NCBI RefSeq assembly: GCF_041435355.1 | Contig: NZ_CP108445.1 | Span: forward strand, 4,949-68,948 | DNA: 64,000 bases | Direction: 5' to 3' | From: Streptomyces sp. NBC_01276 | Lineage (GTDB): Bacteria > Actinomycetota > Actinomycetes > Streptomycetales > Streptomycetaceae | Shown: piece after piece, positions 7,723-15,617 of the stretch | Layout: each line of letters opens with the position of its first letter | Numbering within the stretch: the stretch's first letter is position 1 | The notes under the pieces: generated by a model | What the model saw: only the letters and a program-made list of their open reading frames with translations | Told to the model about the DNA's origin: nothing | Databases searched by the model: none | Translations under genes and position numbers: made by a program

Positions 7723-8756
7723 CCACGGGGGAGTCCGCAGCCTCGGTGCTGCGCGGGGTCGGCCCGGTGATGCGTGCGTGGTGGACCGGATCCCTGGTCA
7801 TGAGCCGGTGGACCTGCGGCTGCGTCCGCAGGGTGATCGGAGGCACGTGGCTGCTGCTGCGGACCGATCCGGAGGCCACCCGCTCCGTACAGGCCAAGGC
7901 CGACAAGGCCGCCACCGCGAAGGCGAGGGCCACGGCCAAGCGCCGTGCCCCCTCCGACGAGGGGGAGGGCGAGGCGGAAGAGGCTGAGGAGGTCAAGGCT
8001 CCCCCGGTCCAGCCGGTGCTCCGCCCGCTGACCGACACGCTCATGCTCGCCGCCGTCGCCGGGATGCTCGCGTCCGGCGCGGGCGGCGCAGCCGCGGCCG
8101 CAGCGTGGCCGTACGTGCAGCAGCTCGGGCAGTGGCGCGGGCTCATCTACTCCGGTGCCCTCGTTGTGTGGTCCGTCGGCGCCTGGATGCTCTCCCCGAC
8201 CCCTCCGCCCCTCGACATCGTCGAGGGCCAGGGCGAGGAGGACCCCGGGCCACCGGATGACGACCCCGCAGCCGGCGCCCCCGCCGACGAGCAGGTTCCC
8301 GACGACGATGACGGGACGTGGCTCGACCTTGCAGAGGTCGCGGCCATCGTGCAGGACGTCGCCGCCCGCCACGACCACACGGGCGTTCACCTCGCCGATC
8401 TGCTGGCCCACCCCGAGTTCGAGGGATGGGACCAGGCCGAGCTCCGCGCGGCGTTCGAAGACGACTGGCATGTACCAGTCGTGGAGTTCAAGCTCCGGTA
8501 CCCCGTCGAGGGCCTGAAGAAGAAGCGCGAGCGGGTGCGGATCGGGGTCCGCCTGGCGGACCTCCGGGACCGCCTCGCAGAGGCTCCCACAACGGTCCCC
8601 GAGAGGGGTCAGCAGACCCCCGCCGAGCACCCCGTCCAGGCCCCTGTTCAGGCTCCCGTCCAGCACCCCGTCCAGACCCCTTACCCGGGCCTGTATCTGG
8701 TGCGCTCCGAGCCCCTCCCCGAGCCCCCTCAGGGCCCCCGGACGGTCGCGGGGTAG
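7719..8756 (+). CDS. Membrane protein with cytoplasmic wHTH-like tail
   Basis: 345 aa from a GTG overlapping the previous stop. It has an Arg/Lys/Ala-rich region (about 55-80), an acidic stretch (DEGEGEAEEAEEV), then two membrane helices (MLAAVAGMLASGAGGAAAAA; GLIYSGALVVWSVGAWML). An acidic linker leads to a folded tail, WLDLAEVAAIVQDVAARHDH to AAFEDDWHVPVVEFKLRYPV. A Pro-rich end repeats VQAPVQAPVQHPVQTPYPG. Likely the last gene of this transcription unit, since two hairpins follow. Confidence 0.7.
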   Translation: MTTGESAASVLRGVGPVMRAWWTGSLVMSRWTCGCVRRVIGGTWLLLRTDPEATRSVQAKADKAATAKARATAKRRAPSDEGEGEAEEAEEVKAPPVQPVLRPLTDTLMLAAVAGMLASGAGGAAAAAAWPYVQQLGQWRGLIYSGALVVWSVGAWMLSPTPPPLDIVEGQGEEDPGPPDDDPAAGAPADEQVPDDDDGTWLDLAEVAAIVQDVAARHDHTGVHLADLLAHPEFEGWDQAELRAAFEDDWHVPVVEFKLRYPVEGLKKKRERVRIGVRLADLRDRLAEAPTTVPERGQQTPAEHPVQAPVQAPVQHPVQTPYPGLYLVRSEPLPEPPQGPRTVAG

Positions 8757-8847
8757 GCCGGTAGAACCCGCAGGTCAGAGCGCGTTCCTACCGCCCGCCT
8801 ACCGTCCTGCCTACCCCCTCTTCTACTGGGCTTCGCCGCCCGGAAGG

Positions 8848-8920
8848 GCCCCTCTCCGAGAGGGGCTGAAAGGCACGAAAAAACCCGCCCCGGGCCACCT
8901 ACCGAGCACCCCGGGACGGG
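8848..8920 (+). terminator. Double hairpin after the spread-type operon
   Basis: Stem one is GCCCCTCT / AGAGGGGC at 8848-8855 and 8859-8866, followed by an A-rich stretch. Stem two pairs CCCGCCCCGGG (8884-8894) with CCCGGGACGGG (8910-8920). They separate 7719-8756 from the small-gene cluster starting at 8950. Confidence 0.65.
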
Positions 8921-8949
8921 CGTCCACCCCAAGAGATGGAGAGACCATC

Positions 8950-9105
8950 ATGACACTTCGCCAGCCCAAGCCCGACCTCACCGACCCGCGCCTCCAGGGC
9001 CACGAGACCACCTACAGCGCCTCCCGCGGCGGCTGGATCAAGCAGCCCCCCAGGCCTACCCCTGGCGCGGGTGTGGGCAACACCAGCTCGAAGGGCGGTC
9101 GCTGA
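8950..9105 (+). CDS. Small hypothetical protein
   Basis: 51 aa, MTLRQPKPDLTDPRLQGHET then a Gly/Ser/Pro-rich basic tail. A purine-rich AGAGATGGAGAGA precedes the ATG. It has no membrane helix and no known motif. It heads a series of four tightly packed small ORFs (8950-9616). Confidence 0.6.
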   Translation: MTLRQPKPDLTDPRLQGHETTYSASRGGWIKQPPRPTPGAGVGNTSSKGGR

Positions 9106-9106
9106 G

Positions 9107-9250
9107 ATGGCGCGACACACCTCCCCGACCTGCCACGGTCGGCGCATGAAGCGGGACGCCACGCGGGGCACCTATCGGTGCGTGGAGTGCGGTACCTGGA
9201 CCGCCCGTCTGCTGGCCGCCGGTCTCGCTGTCTTCGGGAGTGCCCGATGA
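9107..9250 (+). CDS. Small zinc-ribbon-like protein
   Basis: 47 aa. It has CHGRRMKRD, then YRCVECGTW; the C-x2-C pair with the upstream C-H gives four possible zinc ligands. A hydrophobic C-terminus (RLLAAGLAVFGSA) follows. The start lies one base after the previous stop, and the end overlaps the next ATG. Confidence 0.6.
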   Translation: MARHTSPTCHGRRMKRDATRGTYRCVECGTWTARLLAAGLAVFGSAR

Positions 9251-9402
9251 CGCAGAACTTGCAGGCGGCGGCCGCGCAGGCCGCAACGCAGGCCGAGGCC
9301 GCGAAGCTGGCCGCCGAGGCCGCCGCCGAGGCTGCCCGCCGCGCCTCGGAGGCCGCCGCCGTCCTCGTGGCCGACATCGCCGCCCATCTGTCCGGCCGCT
9401 GA
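9247..9402 (+). CDS. Alanine-rich amphipathic small protein
   Basis: 51 aa, almost a single Ala/Glu helix (QAAAAQAATQAEAAKLAAEA and on). The heptad-like spacing of Glu/Lys suggests a coiled coil, and it resembles a short stretch of the coiled coil in the 9732-11432 protein, so the two may interact. Starts in an ATGA overlap. Confidence 0.6.
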   Translation: MTQNLQAAAAQAATQAEAAKLAAEAAAEAARRASEAAAVLVADIAAHLSGR

Positions 9403-9412
9403 GGAGGCATCC

Positions 9413-9616
9413 GTGACCGACAACCTGACGCAGGCCCTGGCCGCAGACGACGCGGACGAGGACGCCGGTATGCACCCCGACGACCGGACGGCCTGTCACA
9501 CCCACCAGGCGTGGGCGCACGACTGCTCCGGCCGGCACGTCCAGCCGACGGCCGGACAGCTGCTCGCCGCAGCACGGGAAGTCGACCGTATCCGCGCGCG
9601 AACCCACCACCACTAG
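9413..9616 (+). CDS. Small His-rich hypothetical protein
   Basis: 67 aa from the GTG at 9413 with GAGGAGG upstream. Acidic N-terminus, then a His/Cys-containing centre (MHPDDRTACHTHQAWAHDC) and a C-terminal helix ending in RARTHHH. The His/Cys pattern could bind a metal. No family recognised. Confidence 0.6.
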   Translation: MTDNLTQALAADDADEDAGMHPDDRTACHTHQAWAHDCSGRHVQPTAGQLLAAAREVDRIRARTHHH

Positions 9617-9681
9617 CCGCTTTCAGACCCGGAGGGCGCCCCGGGCAACATGGGGGCGCTACCGCAACAACACCAGCACCA

Positions 9682-9707
9682 CCGGGCGGGACTCCGGTCC
9701 CGCCCGG
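9682..9707 (+). terminator. Perfect hairpin upstream of the DUF2637 gene
   Basis: CCGGGCGGGAC / GTCCCGCCCGG, an 11-bp stem with a TCCG loop, between the small-gene cluster and the gene at 9732. It could terminate or attenuate transcription; there is no U-run, as is usual in Streptomyces. Confidence 0.55.
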
Positions 9708-9731
9708 CCGACCACCAGCAGAGGGAGACAG

Positions 9732-11432
9732 ATGACCACCACGATCGAGTCGGGCACGGTCCCGGCCCAGCACGCCCCGACGCCCGCTCCGGCGACCGAC
9801 CGCCCCGAGCCGGTCGCGCCGGAGGCCGCTCCGCCCATCGCACCGCCCGCTCCGGTCACGCCCGAAGCCGCTCCGGTCGCCCCCCGCGCCTGGTCCGCGA
9901 AGGCGATGCGCGCCCTGATCGTCGCCGCCGGACTCTGCGCCGCCGTCGTCGCCAGCATCGGGTTCGTCGGCTCGTACACCGCCCTGCGCGACCTTGCCAT
10001 GCGCCGCGGATTCGGAGACTTCTCCTACGTCTTCCCGGTCGGCATCGACGCCGGAATCGTGGCCATGTACGCCCTGGACCTGATCCTGGTCTGGCGGCGG
10101 ATGCCCAAGCCGGTCCTGCGGCTCCTGGCCCACCTCCTGACCCTTGCAACCATCGTCTTCAACGCCTACTCCGGCCGGTCGCCGCGAGAAGACCCGCTCG
10201 GCGCTGCCATGCACGCGGTCATGCCCGTGCTGTTCGTCGCGGTGGTTGAGGCCGTCCGGCATCTGATCATCAGGACCAACCGTCTGTCGATGAAGGCAGC
10301 CTCGGACAGGGTGCCGCTGCACCGCTGGGTGCTCGCCCCCTGGCCCACCTGGTGCCTGTACCGACGCATGCGGCTGTGGGAGATCACCTCATACGCGCAG
10401 ATGGTGGCCATGGAGAAGGACCGCACCGTCTACCGGGCATGGCTCCAGCACAAGCACGGGCGCGGCTGGAAGAGGAAGGCCGGCGCGACTGCACTGCTCC
10501 CCTTCACCATGGCGCCTTACGGCCTGACCGTGGATCAGGCCCTGGTGCTGCCTGAGGAGCAGAAGGCGGCCGAGGACGAGCGCGCGGCCGCCGAGCGGCA
10601 GCGGGCGGCAGATGCCGAGGCCCGTGAAGAGCAGCGGCAGCTGGAGGCTGACGAGCGCGCGGCCGCCGCACGCATTCGGCGTCGGGAGATTGCTGCCGGG
10701 GAGACCAGGGCGGAGCACCGGATCACGGCGGAGACCACCGCGGTCGAGGCGAAGTCGCGTGCTGCGGGGGCGGCGGCCCTTGCCGAAGCGCAGACGGCCG
10801 AGGCGACGGCGGCGGCCGACGCGGAGGCGGCGACGCACACCGCCCGCCTGTCGGCGGAGGCCACGCGGCGTCAGGCGGAGCGCGACGCGGAGGCAGCGGA
10901 GCGCGCCGCCGAGCGGCAGGAACTGGCCGAGCGTACGGCGGAGGAGGCCGAGGCGGAGGCCCGCGAGGAGGCCGCCCGGCGGAGCGCGGCGGAGGACCGC
11001 AGGCGCACGGCGGCTGCGACGGCGGAGGCCGAGGACAAGGAGCGGCGCGCGGCGGAAGACAAGCTGCGTGCGGCGGAGGCCAACCGCATTGCCAAGGAGC
11101 ACGGCCGCGCCGCGGCGGAGGCCGAGAAGGCGACGGCGGAGGCCGAGCGCTCGACGGCGGAGCACCGCGCCGCCGTCGAGCGCGCCGAACTCGCCGCCCT
11201 GGAGGCGGAGGACCTGGCCCGGCTCGGTATCCGGGAGCGGGCGGAGCGCAAGGTCGCCCGGATGATCCTCGCCGCCTGGTCCGCGCTGCCGGCCGGGGAG
11301 CGGCCCGAGAGGCCGCACATCAAGTTGGTGTCCCTGGAGGACGTCGGCAGCGTGCTCAACGTCTCGCGGACCATCGCCGGGGACCGCAGGCAGGCCGCCA
11401 TGGACCTGATTGAAGCCGGATACGCCGGCTGA
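9732..11432 (+). CDS. DUF2637 membrane protein with long coiled coil
   Basis: 566 aa. A Pro/Ala-rich start is followed by four membrane helices (ALIVAAGLCAAVVASIGFVG, FPVGIDAGIVAMYALDLILV, LLAHLLTLATIVFNAYSG, MHAVMPVLFVAVVEAVRHL). This is the pattern of the actinobacterial DUF2637 family found in plasmid transfer regions. Residues about 275-500 are an uninterrupted Ala/Glu/Arg coiled coil. The end (RAERKVARMILAAWSALPAG to VGSVLNVSRTIAGDRRQAAM) looks like a winged helix. A membrane-anchored DNA- or filament-binding protein for intramycelial spread is an inference. Confidence 0.8.
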   Translation: MTTTIESGTVPAQHAPTPAPATDRPEPVAPEAAPPIAPPAPVTPEAAPVAPRAWSAKAMRALIVAAGLCAAVVASIGFVGSYTALRDLAMRRGFGDFSYVFPVGIDAGIVAMYALDLILVWRRMPKPVLRLLAHLLTLATIVFNAYSGRSPREDPLGAAMHAVMPVLFVAVVEAVRHLIIRTNRLSMKAASDRVPLHRWVLAPWPTWCLYRRMRLWEITSYAQMVAMEKDRTVYRAWLQHKHGRGWKRKAGATALLPFTMAPYGLTVDQALVLPEEQKAAEDERAAAERQRAADAEAREEQRQLEADERAAAARIRRREIAAGETRAEHRITAETTAVEAKSRAAGAAALAEAQTAEATAAADAEAATHTARLSAEATRRQAERDAEAAERAAERQELAERTAEEAEAEAREEAARRSAAEDRRRTAAATAEAEDKERRAAEDKLRAAEANRIAKEHGRAAAEAEKATAEAERSTAEHRAAVERAELAALEAEDLARLGIRERAERKVARMILAAWSALPAGERPERPHIKLVSLEDVGSVLNVSRTIAGDRRQAAMDLIEAGYAG

Positions 11433-11452
11433 CCAACCGAGAGGAGAAGAGG

Positions 11453-11698
11453 ATGCCGACGTTCGGAAAGGTCGGAGGGTGCACCGCCACGGCGGTGTGG
11501 CTGATCGAGGGCTACAGCGGTGACGGCCAGGACGAGGACGACATGAGCCTGGACCTCACCGTGTACGCCTGCGAGCAGCACCGGGAGACGGCCGAGGACG
11601 AGTGGCTGCGGGGCCTCGCCCCGGAGACCCTGCCGGCCGGGCGGACGCTCCACTGGTGCGGCCAGTTCACCGACTACGACCCGGAGGCCGGCGGGTGA
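11453..11698 (+). CDS. Small acidic hypothetical protein
   Basis: 81 aa; GAGGAGAAGAGG precedes the ATG. Core: GGCTATAVWLIEGYSGDGQD, LTVYACEQHRETAEDEW, TLHWCGQFTDYDPE. Three cysteines and a central His could form a small metal-binding fold. Last gene of the rightward unit; a strong terminator follows 19 bases downstream. Confidence 0.7.
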   Translation: MPTFGKVGGCTATAVWLIEGYSGDGQDEDDMSLDLTVYACEQHRETAEDEWLRGLAPETLPAGRTLHWCGQFTDYDPEAGG

Positions 11699-11716
11699 CC
11701 GGCCAGCACGACATAG

Positions 11717-11772
11717 AGCGGGGCCCGCGGCGCTGGAATCGCCGCGGGCCCCGCCCCGTTTCTACCGTACGG
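11717..11772. terminator. Bidirectional terminator (repeat copy A)
   Basis: GGGGCCCGCGGCG / CGCCGCGGGCCCC hairpin with a short loop between the convergent genes ending at 11698 and 11830. The whole 56-bp segment, including the trailing CTACCGTACGG, recurs at 12310-12369. Confidence 0.85.
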
Positions 11773-11829
11773 CCCAACACGAGGGGCCGCCGACAAGCTG
11801 CGGTGGATACCGCGTTGATGAAGAACGTG

Positions 11830-12153
11830 CTACCTGGTCTCGATCCAGGTTCCGCGGATGATGTAGAAATCGTCGCTTCCGCACCAGGCGTTGGAATACC
11901 TGCTGGGTCCCGTCGTCGTCCAGGGACCGGGCTGCCACAGACCGAACTCATTCCCCCACTGGTCCCTGCCGACGCAGTTCGCCACCACGCGGAACTGCCC
12001 GGTGCCGCCATCACACCAGCCCCACGCGTGCAGGTCGGATTGGGAGGCGTACGAACCGCACTTGCTGGGTGCGGCGCTTGCTGTGACTGGTGTGGCTCCT
12101 AGGAGGGTGACAGCCATGATCACGGCTGCACCGAAAGTGCGACGCTTGTGCAT
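11830..12153 (-). CDS. Secreted small Cys/Trp-rich protein
   Basis: 107 aa from the ATG at 12153. A clear signal peptide (MHKRRTFGAAVIMAVTLLGA, cleavage near TASAA) precedes a mature domain of about 80 residues. This has four Cys and many aromatic residues (HAWGWCDGGTGQFRVVANC, GRDQWGNEFGLWQPGPW, NAWCGSDDFYIIRGTWIE). It probably forms a small disulphide-bonded beta fold. It is a single-gene cassette between two copies of a 56-60 bp terminator sequence. Function unknown; surface exclusion or a cell-wall role is only a guess. Confidence 0.75.
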   Translation of the reverse strand: MHKRRTFGAAVIMAVTLLGATPVTASAAPSKCGSYASQSDLHAWGWCDGGTGQFRVVANCVGRDQWGNEFGLWQPGPWTTTGPSRYSNAWCGSDDFYIIRGTWIETR

Positions 12154-12309
12154 GTGGTCCCCCGTCGGCTGCTGATGAGTTGCCTTGCCATCAAGGGAAG
12201 CAGCCATGTTCCCGCTTCCCACAGGGGCTTTCGCGTCAGCTGTCGAACCCTGGCTGACTCTGATACGCAGCTTCCGTGGCGAATGAGGCGCAGGGTGCGG
12301 AGAGGGCCA

Positions 12310-12369
12310 AGCGGGGCCCGCGGCGCTGGAATCGCCACGGGCCCCGCCCCGTGCAGTTCTACCGTACGG
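12310..12369. repeat. Repeat copy B of the terminator sequence
   Basis: Nearly identical to 11717-11772 (one stem mismatch, a four-base insertion before CTACCGTACGG), in the same orientation. With copy A it brackets the secreted-protein cassette. Confidence 0.8.
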
Positions 12370-12483
12370 ACCCCGACGGGGAAGTCGGCTCCAGCGGTCC
12401 CGTCGTGCGGGGTTGCTGCCCGACCGCACCACCAGTAGAGGATCATGAAACGTTTCCCGGGATGGGAAGGAATCGGAGGGGTC

Positions 12484-13041
12484 ATGGGGGTCGTCGGAGA
12501 CAGCCTGGACCGCGCAGGGGAAGCCGCGTTCACCCGGCCGATCCCGCGCAGCGCGGGCGCGCAGATGCGCTACCTGGTCAAGCAGCACAAAGGCTCCAGC
12601 AAGGCCGTGGCCGCCCTGCTGGGCATCTCGCAGCGCACGGTGGAGCGCTACGTGAAAGATCAGATCAAGCAGCCCAAGCCTGCGCTTGCGGAGCGGATGC
12701 GGGCCGAGGTGAGGCGCCGGTGGCAGCCCCTGGTGCGCAAGCGCGCCCGGGACCAGGCCGCGAAGTCCACCGGCCTGGTCATCGAGACCCGCGCCCGTTT
12801 CGGGTTCACCGCAGCCCCCGGGACGACGGACGACGGCCGGATGCGGCGCATCACCCAGCACCTGCCTCCCGAGTTCGCGGGCCGGCTGCTGGCAGCCCAG
12901 GATGCCGGCGCCGCCGAGGCCGAGTTGCAGCGGATCGCTGCCGAGGGACTGCAAGAGGTCTACTTCAAGGACAGTGGCGGCCGTGCCCAGCAGCTGCTGG
13001 TGGAGTTCACGGACATCGACTACATCGACGTGAACCTGTAG
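12484..13041 (+). CDS. tpg: Telomere terminal protein Tpg
   Basis: 185 aa, the normal size for Streptomyces terminal proteins. Start ATG at 12484 with GGAGGGG directly upstream; an earlier in-frame ATG would add 13 unsupported residues. Recognisable Tpg features: FTRPIPRSAGAQMRYLVKQH, a helix-turn-helix at residues 40-58 (KAVAALLGISQRTVERYVK), RRRWQPLVRKRARDQAAK, TRARFGFTAAPGTTDDGRMR, and the C-terminal EGLQEVYFKD and FTDIDYIDVNL. In this family the protein is covalently linked to the 5' ends of linear replicons and primes end patching. Its usual partner gene tap is not adjacent. Confidence 0.95.
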   Translation: MGVVGDSLDRAGEAAFTRPIPRSAGAQMRYLVKQHKGSSKAVAALLGISQRTVERYVKDQIKQPKPALAERMRAEVRRRWQPLVRKRARDQAAKSTGLVIETRARFGFTAAPGTTDDGRMRRITQHLPPEFAGRLLAAQDAGAAEAELQRIAAEGLQEVYFKDSGGRAQQLLVEFTDIDYIDVNL

Positions 13042-13172
13042 GCCGCTCCGTATCCGCGTTGCCGGACAGCGTCCAGGGCTGCGGCGATCCCAACGAAGGC
13101 GAGGAACGGGCGGTCCCGGCTTCCCCGCGAGGTTTTCCCCGTTTCACTGGAGCAGGCATGGCGTCATGGAGA

Positions 13173-13195
13173 CGCTGCCGAACGGTTCGGCAGCG
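13173..13195. promoter_or_regulatory. Perfect 23-bp odd palindrome
   Basis: CGCTGCCGAAC-G-GTTCGGCAGCG, 11-base arms around a single G, just upstream of the 13216 gene. The absence of a loop favours a protein-binding operator. A palindrome with the same geometry lies at 61113-61135. Confidence 0.6.
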
Positions 13196-13215
13196 AGCAC
13201 CGGAGGACCAAGCCC

Positions 13216-13389
13216 GTGAACACCAACCAGCTTGCCCCAGAAGGCGGCGGCGCCCCGTCCCTGTTGGCACTGCTCTTCGCGGCCGCCGCTGCCGTCGCAG
13301 CCGCACACAGCGACGCCTGGGCGGGCGCTGTGGGAACTGCGGCCGCCGTGTACTCCGTCCTCGTCACCGGAAACGACCAGAGGAACTGA
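13216..13389 (+). CDS. Small membrane protein
   Basis: 57 aa from the GTG at 13216 (GGAGGA eight bases upstream). One or two hydrophobic helices (SLLALLFAAAAAVAAAHSDA, GAVGTAAAVYSVLV) and a polar C-terminus. Located two bases before the next start, so likely co-translated with it. No family recognised. Confidence 0.65.
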   Translation: MNTNQLAPEGGGAPSLLALLFAAAAAVAAAHSDAWAGAVGTAAAVYSVLVTGNDQRN

Positions 13390-13391
13390 CC

Positions 13392-14516
13392 ATGGCCCGT
13401 ACACAGCCTTCCGCCGCCCACATCGCCCTCGTCAGCGCCATCGAGGAGCACGGGGAGACAGCCACCCCCACACAGATCGAACGGTGGCAACAACAGATCT
13501 GGCTGCCCAAAGCCGCGGAATGGTTCGAGCCCGACTCCTCCACCCTCAAGCCCAAGATCCTGACCCGGGCCGTGTGGCTGGCGCACACTGCCCGCGCCGG
13601 CCGCAGCATCGGGTGGCTGGGCTGGGTCTTCTGGGCTATCGATGACACCCCGGACAGCGCCCAGAGGCTCCGGGCCGCCCTGGTCACCACCATCAAACGG
13701 CCATTGGCACGGGCAGGCATCGAGCAACTCCCCGCGGGTGATTCAAACCAGGCCTTCCAGGCCCGCCAGGACGCGGCCGCCCGGATGACGGCCAACCTTC
13801 GGTCTCCCCGCCGGGACTTCGACGGGCTCCTGCGCGATGGCGCAGCCGCCGCAGGTATCCAATTGCCCCGCTCGCCCGCGACCGCCGTCCCGAACATCTT
13901 CGACCGGGCTCTTGTGGAACCCGGAGCCCGGCTACTGCTCGGCGGAGCAGCCGACGTCGGGATGGACGACCTGCTGAAGTCGTGGAAGAAGGCGTGGCCG
14001 GAGCACGCCGAGATGATCGAGTACATCCGCAAGGCGCACCAGGAGGCTGAACTCGCCGGGACGGACCTGATGGCGCAGTCGCCCATGGCCGAAGGCATGG
14101 CCGGGATGGTGCGCGCCATCGAGTCGGCCGAGGACAGGAAGCTGTGCGCGGCGGTGCGCAGCTGCACGAAGGCCTCCGGCGTCCTCGGCGTGCTGTTGCA
14201 GCGCGCGGCGTGCGAGCCGCAGATCCTTGGCCGGCTGACCGGGGATGCGATGTGGGACCAGTGGGCGCGCGTCGGCGGCATCACACCGGACGGGGCAGCC
14301 GGCGCGGCCGCCGTGGCGATCAGCACCTTTCAGTACCTGGCGATCCCCGAATGGGCTGCGGACCTCGACCGTTATTCAGCCGCCATGCACGCCCTGCTCG
14401 CCGCCTCTGCCGAAGGTTCGACGACCACCCCGCACATCCCCCTCGCCCAGGCCGAGGACACCGCACAATGCCCCCACGCGCGGCAGGGCACCGACCCGAT
14501 GCCGCCCAACTGCTGA
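13392..14516 (+). CDS. Hypothetical protein of plasmid maintenance region
   Basis: 374 aa, ATG at 13392 behind AGAGGAA. The protein looks soluble and largely helical. Segments include ALVSAIEEHGETATPTQIER, WLAHTARAGRSIGWLGWVFW, VPNIFDRALVEPGARLLLGG, MDDLLKSWKKAWPEHAEMIE and MVRAIESAEDRKLCAAVRSC, and it ends with a small Cys/His tail. I do not recognise the family. It lies between tpg and parAB, so a plasmid-maintenance role is possible but unsupported by motifs. Confidence 0.75.
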   Translation: MARTQPSAAHIALVSAIEEHGETATPTQIERWQQQIWLPKAAEWFEPDSSTLKPKILTRAVWLAHTARAGRSIGWLGWVFWAIDDTPDSAQRLRAALVTTIKRPLARAGIEQLPAGDSNQAFQARQDAAARMTANLRSPRRDFDGLLRDGAAAAGIQLPRSPATAVPNIFDRALVEPGARLLLGGAADVGMDDLLKSWKKAWPEHAEMIEYIRKAHQEAELAGTDLMAQSPMAEGMAGMVRAIESAEDRKLCAAVRSCTKASGVLGVLLQRAACEPQILGRLTGDAMWDQWARVGGITPDGAAGAAAVAISTFQYLAIPEWAADLDRYSAAMHALLAASAEGSTTTPHIPLAQAEDTAQCPHARQGTDPMPPNC

Positions 14517-14707
14517 CCCGGATTCGTCCCACGTCCAGCACACCCCCGGGCCACCTCGACCGCAGTCGACTCCCACATGGTGGGCGACTGCCACACCGGG
14601 CGCAGGGCAGTTGAGGATGCTCTGAGGTAATCGGCCGTACCTGCGGTATGGCACAGTCGCAGGCCGAAGCCGACCGATGCCGAGCACACGCGCGAGGCAA
14701 AAAACAG

Positions 14708-14727
14708 GTGTCAGAAAATTCTGACAC
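14708..14727. promoter_or_regulatory. Palindrome upstream of parA
   Basis: GTGTCAGAA-AA-TTCTGACAC, perfect nine-base arms, 80 bp before the parA start. It is a candidate ParB-binding centromere half-site or the operator for parAB autoregulation. It is unusually AT-rich for this DNA. Confidence 0.6.
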
Positions 14728-14807
14728 TCCAAATCCGGCGCCGGGCCACGTGAAGCCAGAGGGTACGCTGCGGGCCATACACCATGGGATTTTCAGAGAG
14801 GGCGGGC

Positions 14808-15617
14808 ATGTCAGGCAAGCGCGTAGCGTCGTACAGCGAGAAGGGCGGGGTGGGGAAAAGCGCGCTGGCCGCAGGCATGGCCGCAACGGCCCGCCGCCGC
14901 GCCCTCGCCGGCAAAATCGGGACCGTATACGCCACGGACTTGGACCCTCGTGGCACCCTCACCTCTGAACTAGGTCTCGACCCCGAGGCGCTGCCGTGCA
15001 GCCTCAACGACCTCCTGGCAGCTGACCCCAAGGGCGAAAAGGGTCTGGCAGCCGACGTCCTGCTGGAGGCCTCCGAGGCCTGGTCGGGCATCCGCGTCCT
15101 GGCCGCCGAGCGGGCCCTTGCCCACCGCGAGACGGACCAGTCCACCGGCATCGAGTTCCGGCTGCGGAACGGCCTGGACGGGGTCGTGAAGGACAAGGAC
15201 CTTGCGGTGATAGACCTTCCGCCCCGCGCTGGCGGCAAGCTGGTCGTCGCAGGACTGACGGCAGCCACCCACGTGGTCATCCCCGCCACGCTCGACGAGG
15301 ACGGCCGGATCGGCGCCCGCGAAGCACTCGACACGATTCGGCAGGTCCAGGAGACCTACAACCCCAGCCTTCAAGTGGTCGGCATTGTGCCCAGCATCGT
15401 GCCCGGCGGCAAAAGCACCCTCGGCGACGCCATCGGGAAGTTCCTCGCGGACACCTACGGCCCCCTCTACCGCGACGACCTCGCCATCCCCCGCTACTCG
15501 ATCCGCCAGCAGACCCGCTTCGCCAAGGTCCCGATCACCACCCAGACGGGCAAAGAAGCGGCTGCGCTCATGAAGGCGTACGACGACATCCTCTCCGCTG
15601 CAGGGGTGGCCGAATGA
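14808..15617 (+). CDS. parA: ParA-family partition ATPase
   Basis: 269 aa from the ATG at 14808; an upstream in-frame ATG lacks a ribosome site. The deviant Walker A (EKGGVGKSALAAG, residues 11-23) has the signature lysine. Walker A' is DLDPRGTLTSELGL, and AVIDLPPRAGGKLVVAGLTA supplies the second acidic motif. The ITTQTGKEAAALMKAYDDIL tail is typical of partition ATPases. It lacks an N-terminal HTH, so it is the short form. ATGA overlap with the next gene forms the parAB operon that segregates the replicon. Confidence 0.93.
   Translation: MSGKRVASYSEKGGVGKSALAAGMAATARRRALAGKIGTVYATDLDPRGTLTSELGLDPEALPCSLNDLLAADPKGEKGLAADVLLEASEAWSGIRVLAAERALAHRETDQSTGIEFRLRNGLDGVVKDKDLAVIDLPPRAGGKLVVAGLTAATHVVIPATLDEDGRIGAREALDTIRQVQETYNPSLQVVGIVPSIVPGGKSTLGDAIGKFLADTYGPLYRDDLAIPRYSIRQQTRFAKVPITTQTGKEAAALMKAYDDILSAAGVAE

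Noticed and set aside
10612..11265. Arg/Pro-rich frame inside the DUF2637 gene
   Set aside because: Shadow frame of the coiled-coil coding region.
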